Positions 43,418 to 52,258 of a DNA stretch of 64,000 nt are shown in pieces. Every line of letters starts with the position of its first letter. Within the stretch, counting starts at the first letter, position 1. The notes under the pieces are model-generated. The model had not been told where the DNA came from. It saw only the letters and a list, made by a program, of their open reading frames with translations, and did no database searches. Origin of the DNA: Nocardioides sp. (GTDB taxonomy: Bacteria > Actinomycetota > Actinomycetes > Propionibacteriales > Nocardioidaceae); NCBI RefSeq assembly GCF_030149505.1, contig NZ_JASBRN010000026.1, positions 1 to 64,000 on the forward strand, read 5' to 3'. The position numbers and the translations under genes are program-made.

Positions 43418-44541
43418 GCACTCCTCCTTCCGACGTCCTCGGCGGCTTCGGCCTCGACCACCTGCCCTACGGGGTCTTCTCCGTCGACGGCGGCCCGCGC
43501 CGGGTCGGCGTACGACGGGGCGAGGAGGTCCTCGACCTGGCGCACGCGACCGGTCGACCCGAGCTGGCCGAGCCCTCGCTCAACGCCCTCATGGCGCGCG
43601 GGCCCTCGACCTGGCGCCAGCTGCGCGAGCAGGCGCTCGACCTCGCGCCCGACCTGCCGGGCATCCCGCTCTCCGACGTGGTCATGCACCTGCCGTTCGA
43701 GGTGGCCGACTACGTCGACTTCTACGCCTCCGAGCACCACGCCACCAACCTCGGCCGGATGTTCCGCCCCGGCTCCGAGCCGCTGCTGCCGAACTGGAAG
43801 CACCTGCCGGTCGGCTACCACGGCCGCGCGGGCACCGTCGTGCCGAGCGGCACCCCCGTGGTCCGGCCCTCGGGGCTGCGCCCGGTGGGGCCAGGCGAAC
43901 CGCCGTCCTTCGGCCCGACCCGGCGCCTGGACATCGAGGCCGAGCTCGGCTTCGTCGTCGGCGCGCCCTCGGCCCTCGGCTCGCGCGTCCCGGCCGCCGC
44001 GCTGGCCGACCACGTCTTCGGGGTCGTCGGGCTCAACGACTGGTCCGCACGCGACATCCAGGCCTACGAGTACGTCCCGCTCGGACCGTTCCTGGGCAAG
44101 TCGTTCGCGACCTCGATCAGCTGCTGGGTCACGCCGCTGGCCGCGCTCGAGGCGGCGTGGTGCGACCTGCCCGGCCAGGACCCCGAGCCGGCGGCGTACC
44201 TCGAGTCGGGGCGCACGCGCGGCCTCGACATCGACGTGGAGGTCGTGCTCGACGGGGAGGTCGTCAGCCGACCGACGTACGCCTCGACCTACTGGTCGCC
44301 CGCGCAGATGCTGGCCCACCTCACGGTCAACGGCGCCAGCGTGCGCACCGGCGACCTGTTCGCCAGCGGGACGATCAGCGGTCCCGCGCCGGGCCAGGAG
44401 GGCTCCTTCATCGAGCTGTGGCGCGGCGAGCGGTTCCTCGAGGACGGCCAGGAGGTCGTGCTGCGCTACTCCGCGCCGTCGACCTCCGGCGGGCGGCTGT
44501 CCCTGGGCGAGGTCGCGGGGCGGGTCGAGCCGGCGCGCTGA
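43414..44541 (+). CDS. fahA: Fumarylacetoacetase
   Basis: Hydrolyses fumarylacetoacetate to fumarate and acetoacetate, the last step of tyrosine degradation; 375 residues. Conserved YVDFYASEHHATNLGRMFRP, LPVGYHGRAGTVVPSGTPVV, RRLDIEAELGFVVG and LNDWSARDIQAYEYVPLGPF then LGKSFATSISCW blocks. GTG start overlapping the previous stop as GTGA. Length is a little under the roughly 420 residues of eukaryotic enzymes. Confidence 0.95.
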   Translation: MSTPPSDVLGGFGLDHLPYGVFSVDGGPRRVGVRRGEEVLDLAHATGRPELAEPSLNALMARGPSTWRQLREQALDLAPDLPGIPLSDVVMHLPFEVADYVDFYASEHHATNLGRMFRPGSEPLLPNWKHLPVGYHGRAGTVVPSGTPVVRPSGLRPVGPGEPPSFGPTRRLDIEAELGFVVGAPSALGSRVPAAALADHVFGVVGLNDWSARDIQAYEYVPLGPFLGKSFATSISCWVTPLAALEAAWCDLPGQDPEPAAYLESGRTRGLDIDVEVVLDGEVVSRPTYASTYWSPAQMLAHLTVNGASVRTGDLFASGTISGPAPGQEGSFIELWRGERFLEDGQEVVLRYSAPSTSGGRLSLGEVAGRVEPAR

Positions 44542-44554
44542 GTCGGCCGTTGAG

Positions 44555-44606
44555 CAGGCCACCGTCGAACCAGCGCCGAGTCACCGTCGAAGTGGTGCCG
44601 AGTGGG
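44555..44606. repeat. Degenerate copies of the CGAACCAGCGCCGAG repeat
   Basis: Two adjacent units, CCGTCGAACCAGCGCCGAG and CCGTCGAAGTGGTGCCGAG, between fahA and the deazaflavin oxidoreductase gene. They match the half copies at 29890-29942 and the arms of the TTCCGGAA palindromes. Confidence 0.6.
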
Positions 44607-44668
44607 CGGGCGGACCGGTGGTCGGATCCCTGCGACCCCGGGACGGAACCTGTTCTAGATTTCGGGCC

Positions 44669-45136
44669 ATGGGACTCCTGACCCCGCTGGCCGTGAAGAT
44701 CGGCGCCATCGAGTGGATGCCGAAGCTGCTCCCCCAGATCGTGTGGGTCGACAAGAACCTGCAGAAGGCCTCGCGCGGGCGGGTCAGCGTGCTCGACCTC
44801 GCCGGCCTGCCCAACCTCATGCTCACCGTCGTCGGCCGCAAGAGCGGCATCCCGCGCCAGACCCCGCTGCTGTGCGTGCCCGACGGTGACACCTGGCTGA
44901 TCGCCGGGTCCTACTTCGGCGGCCCGAAGATGCCGGTGTGGGTCGTCAACCTGCGGGCCGCGCGCACCGCCCACATCCGCTTCGGCAGGGTCGAGACCGA
45001 CGTGACCGCCGAGGAGCTCTCCGGCGAGGACCGCGCCGCCGCGTGGCGCACGATGCTCGCCACCTGGCCGAACTACGCCAAGTACGAGGAGCGCACCGAC
45101 CGGCTGATCCCGGTCTTCCGCCTGCGCCGGGCCTGA
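44669..45136 (+). CDS. Deazaflavin (F420)-dependent nitroreductase family protein
   Basis: 155 residues from ATG 44669, seven bases after TAGATT. The Ddn/FDOR-A family pattern is visible: LMLTVVGRKSGIPRQTPLLC (F420 phosphate-binding region), TWLIAGSYFGGPKMPVWVVN, LRAARTAHIRFG and AAWRTMLATWPNYAKYEERT. Members use reduced F420 to reduce quinones or nitro compounds; the substrate cannot be read here. Confidence 0.88.
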   Translation: MGLLTPLAVKIGAIEWMPKLLPQIVWVDKNLQKASRGRVSVLDLAGLPNLMLTVVGRKSGIPRQTPLLCVPDGDTWLIAGSYFGGPKMPVWVVNLRAARTAHIRFGRVETDVTAEELSGEDRAAAWRTMLATWPNYAKYEERTDRLIPVFRLRRA

Positions 45137-45162
45137 GGGACGGCGGCGCGCGACCCGCTCCG

Positions 45163-45202
45163 GGGCTCCAGGGCTCCAGGGCTCCGGGGCTCCGGGGCTC
45201 CG
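45163..45202. repeat. Eight-base tandem repeat
   Basis: Five consecutive copies of GGGCTCC(A/G): the first two end in A, the last three in G. It lies just after the deazaflavin gene and before the sulfatase gene. The unit length (8) is not a multiple of three and no reading frame depends on it. Confidence 0.85.
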
Positions 45203-45305
45203 ACGCCCGAGGGTGACGGACCGGGAGCGGCCGGGGGCCGGAACGCGCCACGCGCTGGGGCGCGTGGCTCTGGCGGCGCCCGGAGCCGGCGGCCTACCGT
45301 CGAGC

Positions 45306-47042
45306 GTGCTCCCGTTCCCTGGTTCCCCACGCGCTCGGCGCCCGCTCCTCGGCCTCGCCTCGGCGACCGCCGGGCTGGTCGCGCTGGCGACGGTCGGCGC
45401 CGGCGTCCAGGTAGCCCCCGCGCCTCCCGCAGCCACCGCAGCGACGACGGCCGCGGCCCAGGCGGCCGAGCCCGACCCCCGCCCCAACATCGTGGTGGTC
45501 GTCGCCGACGACATGCGCGTCGACGACCTGCGCTGGGCGCCCCGCACGCGCCGGTTGGTGGGGGCCGACGGCATCTCGATGGAGAACTCCTTCGCGCCGT
45601 ACCCCCTCTGCTGCCCCCAGCGCGCGACCTTCCTGACCGGGCAGCACGCGCACAACCACGGGGTCTACTGGCACGAGCCGCCGTCGGGGTACGCCGCGTT
45701 CGACGACTCCCGGACCATCGCCACGTCGCTGCGCGCAGCCGGCTACCGCACGGGCTTCCTCGGCAAGTACCTCAACCGCTACGGCCTCGACCGGTCCAGG
45801 GTCAGCGGCCAGCCCTCCCACCGCTACGTGCCCGCCGGGTGGGACGAGTGGCGCGGGGCGGTGGAGAACCCCGGTGACGCGGGGTTCCACGGCGGCACCT
45901 ACGTCTACACCGACATCGCCTTCAACCACGACGGGAAGATCGACAACCGCTACCGCGGGCGCTACAGCACCCAGGTGATCGGCGACCTCGCCGTCGACAT
46001 GGTCCGGCGCTCCGACCGGCACCGGCAGCGCACGGGCGAGCCGTTCTTCCTGCTGGTCAACCACGTGGCCCCGCACCACGGCGCTCCCCGCGACCCCGAC
46101 GACCCGCAGCCGCTGGGCGGGTCCGAGGACTCCACGCAGGACTTCCCCTCGCCGTACGTCCCGCCCGCGGAGCGGGGGCGCTTCGACGACGTCATCGATC
46201 GAGCGCCCGGGATCGCCCGCTCCGGCGCTCCGACGGAGAAGGACGTCTCCGACAAGCCTCGCCAGGTCCGCAACCTCCCGCCGCTGAGCCGTGCCGACCT
46301 CCGCGCCATGCGCGAGGTGGCCCGCCAGCGGGCCGAGGCGATCCACGTGATGGATCGGCAGGTGGCGCGACTGGTGACCTCGCTCAAGCGGACGGGCGAG
46401 TGGGAGCGCACGGTCGTCGTGTTCACCTCCGACAACGGTCTGCTGCAGGGCGAGCACCGCTTCCGCACCGGGAAGGTCTGGTCCTACGAGCCGTCGCTAC
46501 GGGTGCCGCTGCTCCTCACCGGGCCGGGGCTGCGGGGGAAGGGCCCCCTGGGCGACAAGCGCTACGACCCGGTCGACACCCCGGACCTCACCGCGACCCT
46601 GCTCGACCTCGCGGGTGCCGAACCCCCGCGCCGCCCGGACGGTACGTCGGTGCTGCCGACCCTGCTCGAGGGCGACCGTGGCTGGGACGTGCCCGTGCTG
46701 ACCGAGGCCACGCACACCTCGGGGGGCTCGGAGCGGGGCTTCGGGGAGCGCAGCTCGATCGGGGTCCGGACGGGTCGGTGGAGCATGACCCGCTACCGCG
46801 ACGGCTTCGTCGAGCTCTACGACCTCGTCCGAGACCCGCTGCAGCACGAGAACCTCGCCCGCTCCCGCGAGCACCGGGACGTCCTGGCCGCGCTCACCAC
46901 CTCCTGGCGCGAGGTCAAGGACTGCGCGGGCGCCGGCTGCCAGGCGCCGCTGCCCGAGTCCCTCGCCATGACCGCGGACGAGGTCGCGGACGCGACCCGC
47001 CGCTACTGGAAGGCGATCGACCGGACCTACGCATACCGCTGA
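45306..47042 (+). CDS. Secreted sulfatase, formylglycine type
   Basis: 578 residues from the GTG at 45306, five bases after TACCGT; a GTG at 45213 is an alternative but has no suitable signal before it. Signal region with RARRPLLGLASATAGLVALA. Sulfatase core: PNIVVVVADDMRVDDLRWAP (metal-binding Asp pair), CCPQR at about 102-106 (C-x-P-x-R with the Cys that becomes formylglycine), FLGKYLNRYG, VVFTSDNGLLQGEHRF. The C-terminal domain reads GVRTGRWSMTRYRDGFVELY, then DLVRDPLQHENLA. Acts outside the membrane on sulfate esters, perhaps glycans. Confidence 0.92.
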   Translation: MLPFPGSPRARRPLLGLASATAGLVALATVGAGVQVAPAPPAATAATTAAAQAAEPDPRPNIVVVVADDMRVDDLRWAPRTRRLVGADGISMENSFAPYPLCCPQRATFLTGQHAHNHGVYWHEPPSGYAAFDDSRTIATSLRAAGYRTGFLGKYLNRYGLDRSRVSGQPSHRYVPAGWDEWRGAVENPGDAGFHGGTYVYTDIAFNHDGKIDNRYRGRYSTQVIGDLAVDMVRRSDRHRQRTGEPFFLLVNHVAPHHGAPRDPDDPQPLGGSEDSTQDFPSPYVPPAERGRFDDVIDRAPGIARSGAPTEKDVSDKPRQVRNLPPLSRADLRAMREVARQRAEAIHVMDRQVARLVTSLKRTGEWERTVVVFTSDNGLLQGEHRFRTGKVWSYEPSLRVPLLLTGPGLRGKGPLGDKRYDPVDTPDLTATLLDLAGAEPPRRPDGTSVLPTLLEGDRGWDVPVLTEATHTSGGSERGFGERSSIGVRTGRWSMTRYRDGFVELYDLVRDPLQHENLARSREHRDVLAALTTSWREVKDCAGAGCQAPLPESLAMTADEVADATRRYWKAIDRTYAYR

Positions 47043-47073
47043 CCGTGCGCGCCCCCACACCTAGGCTCGTCCG

Positions 47074-48009
47074 GTGACGCAGCTCGGCCAGTACCCCGAC
47101 CCCACCCACGTCGTCGCCCACCTCAGCGACCCCCACCTGCTCGCCGCCGGCCAGCTGCAGTACGGCGTCGTCGACCCCGAGCGCGGGCTGGTCGCGGCCC
47201 TGGAGCGCCTCGGCCGGATCGACCCGCCCCCGCAGGCGCTGGTCTTCACCGGGGACCTCGCCGACAAGGCCGAGCCCGAGGCGTACGCCCGGCTGCGCGA
47301 GCTGGTCGAGCCCGTGGCGGCAGGCATGGGAGCCGAGGTCGTGTGGACCATGGGCAACCACGACGCCCGCGAGCCCTACGCCCGCGGCCTGTTCGGACCC
47401 GACGCCGACCCTACGGTGCCGCAGGACCGGGTGCACGAGGTCGACGGGCTGCGGATCGTCGCGCTGGACACGTCGATCCCCGACTACCACCACGGCGAGC
47501 TGCGGCCCGAGCAGCTGGCGTGGCTGGCCGACCTGCTGGCCACCCCCGCCCCGCACGGGACGATCATGGCGATGCACCACCCGCCGATCCCGGTGCCGAT
47601 GCTGCCGCCGGCGCAGATCATCGAGCTGGCCGACCAGCACCTGCTGGCCGAGGTGGTACGCGGCACCGACGTGCGCGCGATCCTGGGCGGGCACTTCCAC
47701 TTCACCAGCCACAGCCTCTTCGCCGGCGTACCCGTCTCGGTGGCCTCGGCGACCTGCTACACCTCCGACCTCACCCCGGCGGACCGCTACCTCTCCGGCG
47801 TCGACGGGCACCAGTCGGTCAACCTGCTGCACGTCTACGAGGACCGGGTCGTGCACACGGTCGTGCCGACCACCGAGGCCCCCGAGGTCGACGGCTACCC
47901 GCTCTCGGTGCGGCCGCAGGTGCTCGCGCTCTCCGACCACGACCGGCGCGAGCTGCTCTCGCGCAAGGGCGTGGACCTGGCCGCGCTCGTCGAGCAGCTG
48001 GGTCTCTGA
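47074..48009 (+). CDS. Calcineurin-like phosphodiesterase (Rv0805-like)
   Basis: 311-residue class III phosphodiesterase. Metal-binding motifs in order: HLSDPHL, FTGDLADKAE, WTMGNHDA, MAMHHPPIP and GGHFHFTSHS. The family includes M. tuberculosis Rv0805 and E. coli CpdA, hydrolysing cyclic nucleotides among other phosphodiesters. GTG start six bases after TAGGCT. Downstream of the sulfatase by 31 bases, with its own -10. Confidence 0.9.
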   Translation: MTQLGQYPDPTHVVAHLSDPHLLAAGQLQYGVVDPERGLVAALERLGRIDPPPQALVFTGDLADKAEPEAYARLRELVEPVAAGMGAEVVWTMGNHDAREPYARGLFGPDADPTVPQDRVHEVDGLRIVALDTSIPDYHHGELRPEQLAWLADLLATPAPHGTIMAMHHPPIPVPMLPPAQIIELADQHLLAEVVRGTDVRAILGGHFHFTSHSLFAGVPVSVASATCYTSDLTPADRYLSGVDGHQSVNLLHVYEDRVVHTVVPTTEAPEVDGYPLSVRPQVLALSDHDRRELLSRKGVDLAALVEQLGL

Positions 48010-48032
48010 ACAGCCGCTGCCCGCGACACCGG

Positions 48033-49580
48033 TCAGGCGGTACGCCGTCGGCGCGCCCCCGCGCGGTGCAGCAGCAGCCCCGCCAGGGCCGCCGGGGCGA
48101 GCAGGGCCAGGCCGGCCGCGCTCCCGGTGCTCTCCGCGCCGGTCGCGAGCCGCGGACGGAGGTCGCGCGGCTTCAGCGGCTTGACCGTGCCGATGGTGCT
48201 GCCGTCGTACCGGAAGACGTCGAAGCCGCGCACGAGGTCGTTGGAGTAGCCGAAGAACGACCCGTCGCGCTTGATCCTGTTGGTCTTGAACGACCAGGAG
48301 TCGGAGTCGGCCATCACGTAGGAGCCGACCTCGGTCATGCCGGCGCCGTCGCCGAAGGCGAGGTTGAGCGGCCCGGCGAGCGGGTCGGTGGCGGCGTCAG
48401 CGAGACCGGAGAGGTCGATGACGCGCACGCCCTGGGCGTACCAGGAGATCGTCATGAGCTGCTGGCGCTCGTAGATGCGGAGCACGTGGGAGGTGCAGGT
48501 CGCCCCGTCCTGGAAGGTGAAGGCCGGGATGAACCAGGCGCCGATCTTGACCGGTGCGGCCTCGAGGTCACCGGTGATGTCGTAGAGGTGCAGACCGCCG
48601 CCGGGGCACTCCAGCGACGCGGCCGCTCCGGCGCGCTCGTCGGTGACCACGAGGATGGTGCGCTCCACGCCGTCGGAGCCGGTGAGGGTGACGGGGTCGG
48701 CCTGGTGGGAGACGTTGACCGCCGGGTCGATGATCTGGCCGATCATCTCCGGGTTCGCCGGGTCGGTGGTGTCGAGGACCAGCGTCTGGCTCAGGGCCGC
48801 GGAGTAGGCCCGGGTGCCGTCGGCACTGAAGGTGATGTCGTGGGACTCCGAGCCGAGCGAGGTGGGCACGAACGGGATCGGGAAGTCCTGGACGAAGCGC
48901 GGCTTCGCCGGGGCGCTGATGTCGTAGATCGTGATGAAGGGCTCCGTGCCCGAGGTCAGCAGGTCGGAGTTGGAGTTGTAGAGGTACTCCCCGCTCGGGT
49001 GGATGGTCATGTTGTGCGAGCCGGCGGCAACGGGCAGGAAGCTCACTGACTGCGGCCGCGTGGGCTGCGTGAGGTCGACGATGACCGTGCCCGCGTCGTC
49101 GGCAGTCAGGTCGAGGTCGCGCCCGCACCGGGACGCGGCGCCCGCCTCGCCGACGCTGCCGTCGGCGGTGTAGCTGGCCAGGACCCGGCCGCGGTTGGTC
49201 CACACCTGGATGTCGCCCTGGGAGATGTCGCAGTCGTAGACCGCGGCGATCCTCGGCTTGCGCGGCCGGGTGATGTCGACGATCTGCAGCCCCTTCGACA
49301 GGGTGCCGGCCAGGGCGTACTCCTTGTCCCCCAGCCGCAGGAACTCGATGTCCGAACCGCCCTGCGCCTCGCCGGTGTCGTCGTACTGCAGGTTGGCGAC
49401 GAACTCCATCGCCACGCCCTCGCCCTGGGTCTCCACCCGCTCGCCGCGGGTGTTGGTGGGGACGTCGCCGGCCTGGTGGGCCACGGCACCGGGAGCCGCG
49501 ACCAGCGGGGCCAGGGCGACGAGGGCGACGGCCAGCAGGGAGCGGGCCGAGCGGGCGGTGGGGCGGGCGGCACGAGACAT
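48033..49580 (-). CDS. LVIVD-repeat surface protein
   Basis: 515-residue exported protein. Signal peptide (ARSLLAVALVALAPLVAAPG, cleavage after AVA). Beta-propeller-like repeats of LVIVD type: KGLQIVDITRPRKPRIAAVY, GTVIVDLTQPTRPQSVSFLP, FITIYDISAPAKPRFVQDFP, TLVLDTTDPANPEMIGQIID and LHLYDITGDLEAAPVKIGAW. A C-terminal hydrophobic stretch with basic tail (GLALLAPAALAGLLLHRAGA, then RRRR) probably anchors it in the membrane. ATG start at 49578-49580. Function unknown. Confidence 0.85.
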   Translation of the reverse strand: MSRAARPTARSARSLLAVALVALAPLVAAPGAVAHQAGDVPTNTRGERVETQGEGVAMEFVANLQYDDTGEAQGGSDIEFLRLGDKEYALAGTLSKGLQIVDITRPRKPRIAAVYDCDISQGDIQVWTNRGRVLASYTADGSVGEAGAASRCGRDLDLTADDAGTVIVDLTQPTRPQSVSFLPVAAGSHNMTIHPSGEYLYNSNSDLLTSGTEPFITIYDISAPAKPRFVQDFPIPFVPTSLGSESHDITFSADGTRAYSAALSQTLVLDTTDPANPEMIGQIIDPAVNVSHQADPVTLTGSDGVERTILVVTDERAGAAASLECPGGGLHLYDITGDLEAAPVKIGAWFIPAFTFQDGATCTSHVLRIYERQQLMTISWYAQGVRVIDLSGLADAATDPLAGPLNLAFGDGAGMTEVGSYVMADSDSWSFKTNRIKRDGSFFGYSNDLVRGFDVFRYDGSTIGTVKPLKPRDLRPRLATGAESTGSAAGLALLAPAALAGLLLHRAGARRRRTA

Positions 49581-49628
49581 GGGTGGTCCTTGCGGAGTAC
49601 GTCGCGGGGTCGGTGCCCCCACAACGCA

Positions 49629-49660
49629 GGACCGCCCCGCGTGGTTACGCGGGGCGGTCC
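49629..49660. terminator. Terminator after the collagen-like gene
   Basis: Perfect 13-base stem GGACCGCCCCGCG / CGCGGGGCGGTCC with loop TGGTTA, 54 bases past the minus-strand stop at 49715 and upstream of the LVIVD gene. Confidence 0.85.
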
Positions 49661-49714
49661 GTGGGTGCTGCGTGCTCGAGCCGGGGCGAGCCGGCTCGAG
49701 CGGGTGGCGCTGGG

Positions 49715-50443
49715 TCAGCCGGTGACGATGACGTAGAAGGCCTTGCGGTTGCCGTCGGTGGTCACCGAGCCGTCCGACAGGCGCGGGGAGACCACGAAGG
49801 AGTTGGCGTTCTGGGCGTCGGCCGGGGCGCAGTTGGTCGGGATCGGGACGCCGGTGTTGCCCATGAAGTTGCAGCGGCTGACGCTGATCTCGCCCGAGAA
49901 CTCGGCGTTGGCGTCGGGGCCCGGCGCGCGACCGTTGGTGTTCATGTTGCCGTCCTGGTCGACGGTGTTCTGCAGGACGATGCTGGCCACGATGCCGTTG
50001 TCGGAGAGGTCCTCGCCGGCGTTGATGTAGACGTTGCCGTTGGCGCGCAGGGCGTTCGAGGGCTGGCCGTCGGGCGCGGTGTTGGGCAGGGTCGGGTAGG
50101 CGGCCACCATCGTGAAGCCACCGGACTGGGCGAGGATCTCGCCGTTGGCGCCGACGAGCAGCCACCGGCCGACGCCGTCCTCACCCGCGGGACCGGCGGG
50201 ACCCTGGGGGCCCTCGGGGCCGGCGGGCAGCTGGCCGCCGAAGTCCTTGGCGCGCAGCGAGCCGTCACGGATGTCCTTGCCGCGCAGGGAGTCGTCGCGG
50301 ACGTCCTTCGTGGTCACCGTGCCGTCGACGATGTCGCTCCCGCTGATCTGCATGGCGGCGTACGACGTGCCGCTCATCGCCACCAGCAGGGCGAAGGAGG
50401 AGACGACCATCGAGGCCGAGGGACGGGGGAGGGAGCGCTTCAT
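49715..50443 (-). CDS. Secreted protein with short collagen-like region
   Basis: 242 residues from ATG 50441-50443, with GGAAAGG six bases upstream. Signal peptide (SMVVSSFALLVAMSGTSYAA), then a repeat of the form D-x-x-L-R-x-K-D (VRDDSLRGKDIRDGSLRAKD), a short G-x-y run (GPEGPQGPAGPAGEDG), and a C-terminal domain of beta strands with two Cys (SRCNFMGNTGVPIPTNCAPA). Proteins of this design are frequent in Nocardioides and Solirubrobacter-type actinobacteria; function unknown. Confidence 0.82.
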   Translation of the reverse strand: MKRSLPRPSASMVVSSFALLVAMSGTSYAAMQISGSDIVDGTVTTKDVRDDSLRGKDIRDGSLRAKDFGGQLPAGPEGPQGPAGPAGEDGVGRWLLVGANGEILAQSGGFTMVAAYPTLPNTAPDGQPSNALRANGNVYINAGEDLSDNGIVASIVLQNTVDQDGNMNTNGRAPGPDANAEFSGEISVSRCNFMGNTGVPIPTNCAPADAQNANSFVVSPRLSDGSVTTDGNRKAFYVIVTG

Positions 50444-50583
50444 GGTGCACCTTTCCGAGGCGTGGGTCGGCCGGTCGGCCTGACCTGCATTCGGAGTGGT
50501 GCGGGTCACGGATGGGAGCGCTGCTTAACTTTCTTGACGGCCTCCCCGACCGGGCACAGGCGCCGTAGGCGGGCCCGTCCGTG

Positions 50584-51741
50584 TCACCAGCGGCCACGGG
50601 TGCCGATCGCTGCCAGGGCGGTCGTCACCGGGACGGCCGCCACCAGGCCGAGGGTCGCGACGACGGAGCGGACGATCTCCTGCGCGACGATCTGGTCGGT
50701 GAGCACGCCGCCGAGCGGCTCGCTGTTGGCCACGATGAGGATGAGCAGGGGCAGCGAGGAGCCGGCGTACGCCAGGACGATGGTGTTGACGACCGAGGCG
50801 ATGTGCGAGCGGCCGACCCGGGCGCCGGCGCGGTAGAGGTCGCGGCCGCGGTAGTCGGGGTTGGCGCGGGCGATCTCGGCGACGGTGGCCGCCTGGGTGA
50901 CCGTGACGTCGTCGAGCACGCCGAGCGAGCCGATCACGATGCCGGCGAGCAGCAGGCCCTCGAGGTTGACCGAGTAGCTCTGGCCGAGCGCGGTGGAGAG
51001 GTCGTCGGTGACCCCGGTGAGGTGCATGGCCGAGACCGCCAGCGCCGACAGGGCGCCGGTGAGCGCGAGGGCGACGAGGGTCCCGACCACGGCCACCGAC
51101 GTGGACGGTGAGAACCCGTGGGTGAGGTAGAGGACGGTCAGGGCGATGACCGCGGTGCCCACGATGGCGACGACCAGCGGCGGGTCCCCGCCGAGGATGG
51201 CGGGCACGACGAAGAGCACCAGCACCAGGAAGGTGACGGCGAGACCGACCAGCGCGCTGAGCCCGCGCCAGCGGCCGAAGGCGACGAGCGCCACGGCGAA
51301 CGCGATCCCGAGGATCCACAGCTGGGTGCCGCGCTGGTGGTCCACGACCGCCCAGGTCGTGCCGTCGGGGGTGTCGGTGGCGATCAGCAGGACGTCGTCG
51401 CCCTCGTCGAGCTCCGGGGCACCCTGGCCGTTGGGCAGCGGGACCCGCTCCTGCTCGCCCGCGCGGTCACCGTCGGTGAAGCGGACGAGCGCGGTGCCGC
51501 AGCCGTTGACCTCGCCGGACAGCTCCTCCACGCAGGACTCGGGGGCGATCGCCTCGACGGTGCCCGCGACCTGGGCCAGGCTGCCGGGCCCGTCCGGGGC
51601 CGACACCGGATCCGGCCACATCCACGCCATCGCGACGAGGGAGAGCACCGCCAGCGGGGCGATGGCGCCGAGCATCCAGCGGTGCAGGCGGCGCTCCTGG
51701 GGCGACAGCGACTCCGCGCGGTGGGAGTGGTGGGCGCCCAT
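50584..51741 (-). CDS. YibE/F family membrane protein
   Basis: 385 residues from ATG 51739-51741, seven bases after TAGGGT (leaderless). One N-terminal membrane anchor, an OB-like extracytoplasmic loop with Cys pairs (ESCVEELSGEVNGCGTALVR), then about seven membrane spans. The YibE/F core is clear: TVLYLTHGFSPSTSVAVVGT, LLLAGIVIGSLGVLDDVTVT and IASVVNTIVLAYAGSSLPLL. Function of the family is not settled. Divergent from the molybdate operon. Confidence 0.88.
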   Translation of the reverse strand: MGAHHSHRAESLSPQERRLHRWMLGAIAPLAVLSLVAMAWMWPDPVSAPDGPGSLAQVAGTVEAIAPESCVEELSGEVNGCGTALVRFTDGDRAGEQERVPLPNGQGAPELDEGDDVLLIATDTPDGTTWAVVDHQRGTQLWILGIAFAVALVAFGRWRGLSALVGLAVTFLVLVLFVVPAILGGDPPLVVAIVGTAVIALTVLYLTHGFSPSTSVAVVGTLVALALTGALSALAVSAMHLTGVTDDLSTALGQSYSVNLEGLLLAGIVIGSLGVLDDVTVTQAATVAEIARANPDYRGRDLYRAGARVGRSHIASVVNTIVLAYAGSSLPLLILIVANSEPLGGVLTDQIVAQEIVRSVVATLGLVAAVPVTTALAAIGTRGRW

Positions 51742-51850
51742 GGGCCCCACCCTAGGGCCTGCCACCGCGCCTCCGCGCCCGCCCGCAGTCGCCGCGTCCT
51801 CGCCTCGCGATGCTGTACGGGCACGCATCCTCGGCACTAACGTGATCTCT

Positions 51851-52258
51851 GTGCCGAAGATGAGGATCAGGGATGCCGCCGCCTACCTCGGCGTCAGCGA
51901 CGACACGCTGCGCCGGTGGATCGACGCCGGCACGCTGTCCGCCTCGGTGGACGAGGCCGGCCGCAAGGTCGTCGACGGGCACGAGCTGGCCCTGGTCGCC
52001 CGCACCCACGCCGCTCCTCCACCGCTGCCCGACGGCCTGGCCAGCTCGGCGCGCAACCGGTTCGTCGGGCTCGTGACCGACATCCGCACCGATCCAGTCA
52101 TGGCGCAGGTGGAGCTGCAGTGCGGCCCGTTCCGGGTCGTCTCGCTGATGTCCAGCGAGTCCGTGCGCGACCTCGGCCTGGAGCTCGGGTCGGTGGCCGT
52201 GGCGGTCATCAAGTCCACCAACGTCGTCGTCGAGACCCCGCCGGTGGCGGCGCCGTGA
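51851..52258 (+). CDS. HTH and TOBE domain molybdopterin-binding regulator
   Basis: 135 residues: an excisionase/MerR-like helix-turn-helix ([20 protein letters not shown]) at 4-50 and a C-terminal Mop/TOBE domain ([37 protein letters not shown]) that binds molybdate in this family. The GTG at 51851 was chosen because it stands exactly seven bases after TAACGT at 51838-51843, the leaderless pattern of this genome; ATG 51860 is an alternative. First gene of the operon with modABC, overlapping modA by four bases; likely a molybdate-sensing regulator in place of ModE. Confidence 0.85.
   Translation: MPKMRIRDAAAYLGVSDDTLRRWIDAGTLSASVDEAGRKVVDGHELALVARTHAAPPPLPDGLASSARNRFVGLVTDIRTDPVMAQVELQCGPFRVVSLMSSESVRDLGLELGSVAVAVIKSTNVVVETPPVAAP

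Noticed and set aside
45163-45202. Possible CRISPR-like repeats
   Set aside because: Units are eight bases without spacers; no cas genes in the window.
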